Shown piece after piece: positions 1 to 9,812 of a stretch of DNA of 64,000 nt (position 1 is its first letter; every line of letters starts with the position of its first letter). The DNA lies in NCBI GenBank assembly GCA_038025085.1, contig CM076146.1, forward strand, positions 14,377,001 through 14,441,000, given 5' to 3'. The stretch comes from Tetragonia tetragonoides. Taxonomy: Eukaryota; Streptophyta; Magnoliopsida; Caryophyllales; Aizoaceae. A program made the position numbers and the translations under genes. The notes under the pieces are model-generated. The model worked only from the letters and a program-made list of their open reading frames with translations, did no database searches and was not told the DNA's origin.

Positions 1-1133
1 AGTCTGCTTTCATGTTTCTTGTTTTTTTGCTTGTAGCTAGGTATCTTTGTGTTTAGCGCCTGTGCAAAGTGAGCTTAAAATGTGATTCTTGTCTGCTCCT
101 ACATTAGATTCTTTTTTTGTATTTGGGAAGTTTTGAGCGACCTGTGTAAGGTCCAATTTTGTGTTCTACATGGTGATTAAAGAGCACCAGGTTCCTTGCA
201 TTGGATGGGTTACAACATATATGTGTATAGTATAATGATTGATTGATATATAAGATTCTGTTTGCTTTTGTAGGACAACAGTTTGGAAGATGACGACATT
301 GAAGACTTGACTATTTAGCCGAAACGTCAACATTTGGAACTACTTTAAGCGCTTCAATTAGTACACCTACTGTTTTGGGCTAGTATTTACATGTGGATGA
401 CTATTAAGTACTTTACCCACTTTTATGACTATATATATGCATTTTGGAATTGTATTCTGTTGTTATCAACAGATAGATGATATATAGATGTTATGAATGA
501 TTTTGGAATTTATGGCACTCAACGTCTATAAATTAATTTAAATGGCTCAATTGGCCGTATGAGTATCGTATTTCTTTTGATAAAAATATTTCTCGTCTTA
601 GACAGTTTAATGAGTATTCTTATTGTATAGAAGGAACAAATTAAATTTGTGTTTCCAGGATTGTTTGCACTTGGCAACACTAAATAGTTGTTATCTTTAT
701 TGATAAAGGATAACGACATTTTATTGTAGCCAAATAAGACAACGGTTACAAATTGTTGTCGTATCCACCAACACAATGAATTAAGAACGGTGTTGTTGTG
801 TAGCCCAATTCACAACAATTTTTCATTGTTGCGGTTGAATGCTATGAGCAATGGACCAGATTTGTTGCCACATAATGCAACGATTATTTAGTTGTTGCGC
901 TTTATTAGGTAGGACAACAAATGCTGGTTGTTGCCAAAAATGACAACGGTTACACTTGTTGCCATGAACCGTTGCCTTGTAAAACCGTTACCCATGGTCC
1001 CAAAAACGTCCCACCAACTATACCTTCGCCATTGATATGCGAACCATGTCTGTGGCCTTTGACAATAGGCAACTGTTACCTTATTTTGGACAACAGTTTA
1101 TGAGTGTTGTTAATGAGCTATTTTGTTATAGTG
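1..1133 (+). mobile_element. CACTA (En/Spm) transposon, right end
   Basis: The right terminus reads TTTTGTTATAGTG, ending at 1133; this is the inverted complement of a CACTA...-type end. The 400 bases before it carry many short subterminal motifs around ACAACGGTTAC / GTTGTTGC in both orientations, as is usual for CACTA elements, where they bind the element's own protein. The left part of the element lies outside the window. The bases before 274 look like the last intron of its gene. Other than the short last exon no transposase domain is visible here, so the family assignment rests on the terminus and the subterminal repeats. Confidence 0.65.
274..318 (+). CDS. Possible last exon of the CACTA element gene (partial)
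   Basis: A good acceptor (pyrimidine-rich tract then TTTTGTAG) is followed by 15 codons ending in TAG, reading DNSLEDDDIEDLTI. The acidic C-terminal tail resembles the ends of many transposon-encoded proteins. The upstream exons are outside the window, so the product cannot be identified. It lies about 0.8 kb inside the CACTA terminus, a plausible position for the 3' end of the element's gene. Confidence 0.35.
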   Translation, partial: DNSLEDDDIEDLTI

Positions 1134-2661
1134 GGAATTGGATCATTCGAAGAATGAGGGCAAGACTCCTCACACGACGGGCCAGGCCTCTGACTAGATG
1201 AACCCCGACCGGAACTTTCAGGGAAAGATCCCCGAGCTCCTGGTCGAGATGCCTCAGGCGAGCCATTAGACCCCAAAGATATAACAATGGGCTAAGACAA
1301 CGACATGAAAGTAAAACAAATAAACACAGACAAGAAAAGTACCAAAAGAGAGACGTTGTACCTTATGGAAGGTGGAAGACGACTCTACAAAGGTAGATCG
1401 AACAGACAATGACGAACCAACTGAAAATTCGCGAAAATCTTGAAAACTCACTTTCTCTCTCTGAAAAATCAAATAGCAGAAATGAAGAGAGGAAAGTGAG
1501 GCTAGCTCTGACTATTTATAGACGAAGAGACCTAGAAAAACACGGGATCCGGATGACTGACAGGTGGACGGCCCAACTGCGTCCACCGACTACTTATCCC
1601 GATAAAGGGGCCTTTCCAAGAGGGAAATGGACCCGAATCAGAAGCCCAATGGAAAAACGACATGTCAACAGACCAACCACATCTAAGCAGGACTCAACGA
1701 AAAATGACCCTCCTCCTACTAAGATGTGAGGGAAAAATGATATACCCAAAATACTGAGGGTCACGTAATCGACCCTTGTCCTCGTTGCGTAAAAACGGTG
1801 TCGACCCTAAGTAGAGTTGAAGTCATCATCAACACAGAAACATTAACGCCCTGCCTCTAAAGGCAGTCCCAAGTCGAGGACTCTCTCAGCCATCACTCGA
1901 CATCCCAATTAGACCCGAGAAGGCCTGCATCGACTAGAAAACCTACTATTAACCAGAAGATTGACATTATGCCTCCAAGATGCTCTGAATGATCGACCCC
2001 TATGGGAATCGACCCTAAAGACTGCTATAAACCCACAAGATGACGCCAGCATATGTACTGAACGGATATTCCCTAGAAGATTCGGGCAAATACCTTGGCG
2101 CCCACTCTTTCCAGGTCCCAAGGACAACAGTGACGACATCAATTGTACTACCCCTAACGTGGAACTCTCTCAGAGGGTCGTACTAATGCTCACGTGACCT
2201 CCCACTCTAAGCCGACTTAGACAGGAACGTACGGACGAGGTTACGTGGCTATTGTTCATTCGACGAGGCTAGCCGACTTTTGTCAGATAAATACCTGCAC
2301 TGAAATCAAGGCAAAGGTAACTTTTTCCATTCAAGGAATAGTCACACTGATTGAGGCAACAGTGAAAGAATCCTCTGACATTCTGCTCTGACATTGCGTC
2401 CTTCAAGCGTGACTCTCGTACTCAATCACCCAATCAATCCCCACGCTCTTGAAGTAACCACACCCGTTCTCGCACAAAAGTACCTCACGTACAACATCAC
2501 TTTCTAACTTTACCATCGGAGCGGTCTTCTCGGGTCGACCTCCCGAGGTAGTTTACCTTTGTTTACCTTGTGCAGGATCGTTCGGTCGACTCAAGAGGCG
2601 AACAACAACCCGGACTCTCGCATCAACACCTAAGCATCTTCTCAGTGTTCGACTCTCTCAA
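1134..2661 (-). mobile_element. LTR-retrotransposon-derived DNA
   Basis: No intact gene is present. Read on the minus strand the segment has a TATAAATAGTC box (about 1513-1523), a leader-like stretch rich in CTCTCTTTC, and, from about 1268 towards 1134, an open gag-like Ser/Pro/Gly-rich reading frame. The rest (1730-2660) is non-coding and rich in GTCGACCC-type motifs. It abuts the reverse transcriptase of the neighbouring gypsy element in mid-codon, so it is either an insertion into it or a rearrangement junction. The left side is cut by the CACTA end. Exact LTR borders are not visible. Confidence 0.35.
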
Positions 2662-2667
2662 AATGAA

Positions 2668-3560
2668 GCTAAAAAACGGGTGCTCCCCAAGGTGAAAAAC
2701 TAGATCTAATATACCCTTTTCCCAACAATTCCTCTAACTGGGTTTTCAACTCTTTCATTTCTCATGGGGCCATCCTATAAGGAGATTTTGAAATTGGTGT
2801 AGTACCAGGAATAAGTTCTATGGTAAAATCTATGACTCTATTTGGCGACATACCGGATATCTCTTTAGGAAATATATCGGGAAATTCTGATACTATGGGT
2901 ATTTCTGGTAATTCATTTTCTTTTGGTGCGGCTTCGGTCATTTGGAAAAGATGGTTCAAATAGTCTTTCCAATTTAGAGTAGCAATATTCATGGCGGAAA
3001 TGATGCTAAAATGCGGTGTTGTATTCATTCCGTCATATTCTACCCATTCCCCGGATAAGGTTTTTAACGAAACTTTTTGTTGGTAGCACTCAATTCTAGC
3101 CTGATATTTACTAAGCCAATCCATTCCTAATATAGCATCAAAATCTGACAAATTAAATTGTATGAGATCGCCATGAAAATTTTTGTTGGCTATTTGTATA
3201 GGGCTATTTTTGTAAATGAGTTCAAAAGGTACAGTGATTCCTCAGGCAGTTGTGATTTCTACTTTTGGAATGATATTTGGTATTAATTTATTTTTCTTGC
3301 CAAATTCAGTAGATAACAATCATCGTGATGCACCGCAATCAAATAAAACTATTGCATGATAAGAATAAATAAGAAAAGTACCAATAACCACATTAGGACT
3401 AGTGTCAGCCTCTACATGATTCATCACGTGAATCCTCCCTTTGTTATGGCTAACTTCTTGACTAGTACCAGCAACACTTCTAGGTTGTTGAGTTACGACC
3501 TTCTGGAAAGTGGTGGTATTCCTCTAGTCTCTAGCTCCAGTAAATTGTCCTCCATTCTCA
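2668..3560 (-). pseudogene. Gypsy protease and N-terminal reverse transcriptase (broken)
   Basis: The protease part contains VLFDCGAS where the family has D-S/T-G-A at the catalytic aspartate, followed by a stop near 3320, and then FDAILGMDWLSKY, the conserved C-terminal protease motif (from 3151 downward). Next come EFPDIFP, PGTTPISKSPYRMAP and, after a stop, [20 protein letters not shown], the canonical entry into gypsy RT. The RT then ends abruptly at about 2668. The active-site Ser/Thr to Cys change, stops and truncation make it nonfunctional. It follows gag in the same direction. Confidence 0.85.
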
Positions 3561-3589
3561 CGACCATTGTTCCAGTTTCGGTTTCCATT

Positions 3590-4585
3590 CTAGGGCTGGT
3601 GGTTTCTCCTATCAAATCCTTCCTCACTCCTTATCTGTCTCCTACTGTAACACTCACTTGCAATATGACCAAGCCTGTTACAAGCAAAACAGACAGGTTT
3701 GATTCCACAAGGTTTTCCCGGGTGACTCTTTCCACAACGGGGACAATTTCTCACACTTCCTCCATTTCTCTTAAAATATCCCCCAGATAGAAACACTCCA
3801 GTACTCCTAGGTGGACTCCTAGACTTTTTTCTCTCGACAATTCCATTCCTCTCGTTCCAATCCTTGCTTCGTGCCATAATGGCATCACGCCTCTCTTGAA
3901 TTCTCTCCATGTTAATTACCTTATCATAAGCTTCTTGAAAAGTGCTTGACAACCCAGCGATTAATTCTTGGAAACGCCAAGTAAGACCGTCCTCAAACCT
4001 CTCAATCCTATCTAACTCATCCTTCACTAAATTTTCTGCAAATCGCGACAACTCATTAAACTTTGCAGCATACTCCGTTACACTCATTTTTCATTGCCTC
4101 AAATTCTCAAACTCTTGCTACTTCCTTCTCCTAAGGGACCTAGAGTGAAATCTCTCTCTAAGCTTTTATTTAAATTTCTCCCAACCAAAATCAGGTTTAC
4201 TAAGGTGTTCCTCCTTAACAACTTACCACCAATCATCAGCTTCTCTCCTTAAGAAGTATTGCCCACAACTAATCATGTGATCTTTTGGACATCTTATAGC
4301 CTCAAACAACTTCTCCATGTCTCTAATCCAATCCTCAAGCAACAATGGGTTAACTCCCCCTTCAAAAGTAGGTGGGTGGTGATTAGCTAGATTTTTGAAA
4401 AGCAAAACTTGGGGTTCCTTAGTTTTCTCTTTCATTTCTCCTTTCTCCTCTATTTGACCCTTAATTGTTGTCCCAAAGTATTGACATAAGGTCTCTAGAG
4501 TTTCTAAACGTTCTCCATTAGAGCTTTCCCCATTAGGTGGGTTGGTGGTTCCAGTCACTACTACTTCTCCTTCTTGATTCGTCAT
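3590..4585 (-). pseudogene. Gypsy gag polyprotein (broken)
   Basis: The N-terminal ORF (4585-4223) contains HHPPTFEGGVNPLLLEDWI, typical of retrotransposon gag. The second open stretch (4087-3590) has the matrix/capsid-like segment EYAAKFNELSRFAENLV and a CCHC zinc knuckle, CFACNRLGHIASEC, preceded by another Cys-rich stretch CPRCGKSHPGKPC. Between 4223 and 4087 the frame is interrupted. Gag would package element RNA in cytoplasmic particles. A start at 4585 is consistent with its distance from the upstream ORF. Confidence 0.8.
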
Positions 4586-5102
4586 GACTATAATTTAGGA
4601 AATTTAGCACATTAGATTAAATCACATATTCATATAGTTTACTTATATTTATTTAAATTTAGGAGGCATCTAAGTCTAATTTTCAATTTCGAAACTATAA
4701 TCTATTATCAAGGTCATTTTGAACCTTAATCATGCGAAAATCTTAGCATGCAAAATTTGTTTCTAAAGCACCCTATTTGATAGCAATTTATGCGCACATC
4801 ATAGCATATATATAACTAAAAAGCATCAAATTAAAACTAGTTAACAACTACAAATATTACACATAATTATCAATGGTTCAAATTACATCATTTCAAGCTA
4901 CATTTCCTCCTTGTAGCTTCCTTACACTTGCTGAAAATTTGGCTAGCCATAAACCAAAATACATCAAAGCTAACCATCATCACCATTGTGGCCAAAGATC
5001 ATCATGCCACAAAAATATACACAACCATTAAAAAGTGTTTGTTAGTGCCCAAAATAGCAACACTACCACCAAGTTTAATAACAAAGACTACCAAGCATAC
5101 AA
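4586..5102 (-). other. Spacer between the extra ORF and gag
   Basis: About 500 bp of A/T-rich DNA without an open frame or clear motif. It is probably untranslated leader of the gypsy element. Confidence 0.4.
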
Positions 5103-5711
5103 CTACCAATCAAGTACATACATATGACCATGCACAAACGCCTCAATGTGGTCTCGATTAATAGTAGGAAAATGGACCTCAACCTCATGCTCCACCTCCG
5201 CCGTAGTCGACACCCAAGGAGTAGACGGGGGCATGGCCGAGGACTCCTCTTGCGTTGGTGGTGGATGCACGGGAACATACTCGGGGATAGGAGGGATGTG
5301 AGGGAAGTAAACCGACTTTCCCCTACGATATTGGATCACGGTATCGGGTATGAGAGTGACTCCCATAGTGGCGGCATACCACTCGGAGTAGGCTTGGTTT
5401 AAGATACCCCTCATGTAGGCTAAATCCAAGTACCATTTACCCTTGTTAGAATAATGAATAGCATTAAACTTGTTATCAAACACAAGAATATTCATATAAT
5501 TGAGATGAACGCTAAGCCATGGTTCGACGGAAGGAACAGTCTTAAGAAGAACATAGACTCTCCACCCCTCAAGCCCAATCGGCTCATCGGTGTATGGTGC
5601 GTAGGTGTTACAAGCAACGGTGAAACGTGCCAAGCAGTCCTCAATGGACTCGTCGTCCTTCATTGCGAGCGTAACCGGATGTGGTGGTACAAAGGATACG
5701 GTAGGTGCCAT
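5103..5711 (-). CDS. Extra ORF between primer site and gag, gag-like, unknown
   Basis: A 202-codon uninterrupted reading frame lies 167 bp downstream of the primer-binding site and about 500 bp before gag, where such elements normally have only leader. The segment DDESIEDCLARFTVACNTY resembles the stretch ESIxEFLxRFxxL of copia/gypsy gag proteins, and the C-terminal third is proline-rich (HIPPIPEYVPVHPPP). I do not recognise a full domain. It could be a captured gag-like fragment or an accessory gene of the element. The absence of stops, beside a badly broken gag, is notable. Expression is unknown. Confidence 0.45.
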   Translation of the reverse strand: MAPTVSFVPPHPVTLAMKDDESIEDCLARFTVACNTYAPYTDEPIGLEGWRVYVLLKTVPSVEPWLSVHLNYMNILVFDNKFNAIHYSNKGKWYLDLAYMRGILNQAYSEWYAATMGVTLIPDTVIQYRRGKSVYFPHIPPIPEYVPVHPPPTQEESSAMPPSTPWVSTTAEVEHEVEVHFPTINRDHIEAFVHGHMYVLDW

Positions 5712-5877
5712 CTAGAATAAACTCGATATAGCACATAATCTAAATGTTAGTTGCAAACAATTTAAACACGCATGCAAACATGGAAAATGAACTTAAACTC
5801 TTCTCTATGCACATGCACCCTTTTTCTTAATCTACCCCATTTTCATTTTTAGTCTTAAGTTCTAATTTCCATATTTA

Positions 5878-5890
5878 TGCTCTGATACCA
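5878..5890 (-). promoter_or_regulatory. Primer-binding site (initiator Met-tRNA)
   Basis: On the minus strand, TGGTATCAGAGCA begins three bases (AAA) after the end of the LTR. This 12-13 base match to the 3' end of plant initiator methionine tRNA is the standard minus-strand DNA priming site of gypsy and copia elements. It fixes both the element's orientation and the inner LTR border. Confidence 0.9.
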
Positions 5891-5893
5891 TTT

Positions 5894-8800
5894 TGTAACG
5901 ACCCGAAATTTAACCCCGATTAATTATATGCTAATCGAAAGTTAAGATCTCAATTACCAAAACGTCATATCATATCATAAATTCCAAGTCATTACCGCCG
6001 TATCCATTTTAAGACAAATGGATACAAGGCTTTTAGGAAAATTACAAAAACAACCGAAATATAATAATTATTGTCTTATTACATAACGACCTAACTTCAC
6101 ACCTAAGTAAGCTAATATTATTACGATTATGTCATCCCATGTCATGCAACAAACGTCCATCAAACTGCTCCACAAATTCGAGCAACGTTCAGATGAAACA
6201 AATAAACAGAAATTAGCGAGAAGCTAAGCAATTTCACCCCATTATGTAAAAATAATAATAGTAAAATAATTTTGAGAAACTAACCCTTTTTACGTCCATA
6301 AGTCATTTGTTAAATATAATATAGATAATAAGTGATGTGTTTATAAATACAATAGTAATCACATTTCTTTTAATAAACATTCGAAAATCATGTCACAAAG
6401 TATCCTCTCTTAATATCAATAAATCACTAAATTAATCAAAATAATCCACTCGTAAATTTTCCTAAAATTTATGTTAGTCATTTTATGTTAGGTGGTAGGA
6501 AGAGATGTGTGATTAAGGTCTTATCTACCTTAATCAGAATTCACTTAATTTCTCATAAATATCCATTATATTTGGATTTATAATCCAACTTCTTAATCAT
6601 AATTTCTTGGACTCTTTGGTCCCATAATTCATACTAAGGCCCTTGGCCGGGCATTATAGCCATTTATTATAGTGTGCACACTTAAACTCACATTCCCTTC
6701 AATCATTTCAAGGTTGCAAAGCATGAATGCTACCACAATTAATCTTTCGTTAATGATCAAACAATTTCACACAATTTTCTTTTCAATTTGTTTGGGATCA
6801 AGTGATAACTTGATATACCCCATTCGTTTAGTGTCATAAGTCCTTATAATGTCCTCATAAGTCTAATCTTCCCATATCATCATACTTAGCAAAATTTCAG
6901 CATTATGTTATTCTGATATAAGCTTACTTTCGCATACTCTTAGCATTTCTCACATGCAACAATTTTTCCAAACTAACCATAAATCAAAGTATACACTTAT
7001 ATTTCCATAAATCAGGATAACACCTCAATATATCATTATATCAATTATCAAAGTATAAGTGTCACAAATGTCAAGTTTCCATCACATTTTCACGGTACAC
7101 ACAAGAACACAACAATTTCACATTAATTCTATTTTATCACTTAAACACCCAAATTTGTCATAATTCTCCAAAATACTCATAGTCATCATCAAACATCATC
7201 CGAATAACAAGTAAGATCAAAAAATCCATAAAAGTCCATTTCTTTTCATAATTTTCATAAATCATCAAATCATTTTTATATAAGTTTATAAAGGGATTAA
7301 TGGACATTAAAATTACCTTGACTTGAGCAAAAGACTTAACAACAACTCTTCCTCTTGATTCGACAACCACCTTAAGCCTAGAATTTTATTTTCCTTTAAT
7401 TAGTCCAAAATTGACATGCAAGAGCTTAAAATGCAAGATCCTTGATTTTTATTAATTTCTTGTTAATTTCGAAAATTAGGTTTTTATTTCTTTTATTTTC
7501 TTTTTCAACATTTCCAATTTTGGAAATGGTTTTTGTGGTCCATTTTTAGATCAAATTCCCAATTTGGGGTTTTCCCTTGATTTAACTTAGTTTTTCCAAT
7601 TTTGGCCAAAATGTCCAAAATCGACATGCAACGACGTTAGGGTCCAAAGTGTGCTTAGGTGAACATGATCATGTTTATTTTAGGAAGTTTTCGAAAGGTT
7701 AAGAGTAGGAAATGAAGATCAAAGGTTTAGGTGTAACATTTTTTTATTATCAAAGCTAGAATCAAAAGGGTTTAAGAATTTACCTTGCTTGCTTAATCCA
7801 AACTTGTTCTCGGTTTAGGAAGGAAGTAGGTGAATTTCTCAACTTGATTTTGAGTAGAGATAACAAAGAAAAGATTTGTGTAAGTATTTATTTTTATGAT
7901 CTAAAATGTAATTAATAATGTACAAGATTTTTGGTTGAGTTTTCTTACCCTTTTTCTTCTCTTGTCTTTTTCGGTTTTTCTTTTCTTTTCTTCATTTTCT
8001 CTCACTAAAAATCTGATTTGCTTTTGTGAAATGTGGGATAGATTTTGGGAGATTTGGTTTGGAAGAATTAATTTTTGTTTGTTGTGTTGGCTTGGGGTTT
8101 TGGGTAGTAGGGGTGTAGGGTGTAAGAAGATTAACTTGCACAATTAAACTAGGGGTTGGGAAGAGTAAAAGTAAGAAGGCTAATGATGGTGATGGGTATG
8201 GTGCCTCTAATTTTTATTGGGTGAGAAATTGGGTGATTTAACCCATCAAACTTCTGATTTTTCCTTCTTTATTTTCCTCTTGTTTTTGCTTGTTGTATAA
8301 CTGGTTTCCGGTTTCCCCCTCCTCTTCTATAAGCTGTTTTTGCTGAATTTTGGTCTTCATGATATGCCCCATCATGTGCTAAAACAACCCATGTACATGC
8401 AATACCATGGTTTTGTTTTATTTCTTTATTATTTTTGCACATAATGGTCAATGACTCATCAAGCCACATAACCCATGCAATTTTCTGATTTTGCATTTCT
8501 AATTTGGGTAGTGCCACCTAAGTGCACACTTGTACCAATTTGGAAAGTCTTTATTAAATATTAGGTATAAAATATTAACACATGTCCGAGTCAATGAATA
8601 GGAATTACTTAACAAGGTCATTTTCTATTCCTAATTGCATGCATTCGGTTACTTAGAAGCTTAGCAAAATAATTTAGGTAGTTTAGTTAGCTTAATCACG
8701 CATTAGATAATTAAGCGTGATTTTTAGAGATTAAAACAAGCAATTAACGAAACCGTAAGGATTTTGTGTTAATTAGTCCTAATCACGAAAATTATAGAGT

Positions 8801-8939
8801 TTACCAAGCTAATACGAAAATTTAAGAAATAAAAAAAAATCGAGTTTAATTAAGGTGCTAAGTTAATTTAATTACGTTTTATTAAGTTAATCGCAAGATT
8901 ATCGCTTAATTAAGTAATTAAAATTTTCGGGTTATTACA
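5894..8939 (-). repeat. 5' LTR of the gypsy element (3046 bp)
   Basis: The borders are inverted copies: TGTAACGACCCGAAATTT at 5894 and AATTTTCGGGTTATTACA ending at 8939, with TG...CA ends. The inner border is three bases from the primer site. The LTR is non-coding; the short open frames inside it are chance. No second LTR is in the window, so age cannot be estimated. The sequence right after it (8940-8944, ATTCG) would be one half of the 5-bp target duplication. Confidence 0.85.
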
Positions 8940-9137
8940 ATTCGGATTTGGTATTTTTCGGATTAAAATATTTTGAAGTCCTCTCGGATAGGGTTAATAT
9001 CAGATGAACTCCTATGTGCAAAGCCGGATTATAATTCTTCGACTTGTGTTGGTTCATAAAGATTTGTACTAATTGTTTTATTTTCTAGGGCTTTACTCCA
9101 CGAATCTCTTACAAATATAGTGCTCCTAAATAAAAAT

Positions 9138-9344
9138 GGGTAATGGAGTTGGTCGTGGGGCCTGAAATTTCATGACAAAGATCATGGGTTCAATTCCCAC
9201 TAGGCCTCTTTGCTGAGCCTGTCTACAAGATTTATCTTGTTGGTTTGCCTGGTGTGTGTAGTTTGCAGGCTATTGCATACCCTCGGGGTTTATCCGGTGT
9301 ACACTCAAAAAGTAGTGACTGAGAGTTTCTCGCATCAAAAAAAA
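9138..9344 (+). mobile_element. tRNA-derived SINE, family A
   Basis: The 5' part contains tRNA-like A and B boxes (GGTTGG... near the start, then GGGTTCAATTCCCAC). The 3' end is an A-rich tail. A perfect 11-bp target duplication, TAAATAAAAAT, flanks it at 9127-9137 and 9345-9355. A second copy lies inverted at about 28962-29145, matching over its whole length. It has no coding capacity and depends on LINE enzymes in trans. SINE class comes from the boxes, size, tail and duplication. Confidence 0.85.
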
Positions 9345-9355
9345 TAAATAAAAAT

Positions 9356-9796
9356 AACACCGTTTTGGAATAGATCCACTATCCAGCCACTTTTTGACAA
9401 AAAGAGTTTTAAAAAATTAAATTCAATCCAAAATGATGTTATTGTATTTTTCGGCAACAATTCTGTAAAAGATTCTTACTCGAGTCACACACACAAAAGA
9501 AAAAGAAAAAACAACCACAAAAAATAGGAAATCAACATAAACAAACGCGGTGAAATTTTGTTTAGTCAAGCGGTGAAAAATTCCTTTGCTAACTAGTTTC
9601 TATGTGCTGGCAATTTCCATATTTAGTTTCTTAATCCTAAAAGTATTCAAATTGCTACTACTTTTGGAATTTGGATATTGGATACCTCACGGTACTTGAT
9701 CCCCAAGACTTGATAATTATTGATATATATTCCATATTTGTGCTCTATTGCTAAGCCCTTACTCTTGATTTATTGTTAGCACTCTTCACTTAGGCA
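9356..9796. other. No gene seen
   Basis: A/T-rich DNA with a purine-rich patch (about 9500-9520). Its right end is the target site of the downstream LINE, so it was probably contiguous with the SKIP-like copy before that insertion. Confidence 0.4.
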
Positions 9797-9812
9797 ACAA
9801 ACTTAGCGCTAT

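Larger units (their letters stand above)
2662..8939 (-). mobile_element. Ty3/gypsy LTR retrotransposon, 5' half
   Basis: Minus-strand order: 3.05 kb LTR, primer-binding site, a 202-codon ORF, gag with zinc knuckle, aspartic protease, start of reverse transcriptase. The RT stops after the SPWGAPV motif near 2670, where foreign LTR DNA begins, so integrase and the second LTR are missing here. Several stops and frame breaks show the copy is dead. The long LTR and Met-tRNA primer site suit the chromovirus (Tekay/Del) group; clade assignment is inference. Confidence 0.85.

Noticed and set aside
3356..3790. 144-codon plus-strand open frame
   Set aside because: Shadow of the minus-strand gag/protease region, which has recognisable domains.
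5454..5720. Plus-strand open frame opposite the 202-codon ORF
   Set aside because: Shadow; no domain and no promoter context.
7901..8147. Overlapping open frames on both strands
   Set aside because: Lie inside the 3-kb LTR; low-complexity pyrimidine-rich DNA.
9127..9137. A-rich short repeats taken first as chance
   Set aside because: Re-read as one half of the SINE target duplicate because the other half matches all 11 bases at 9345.
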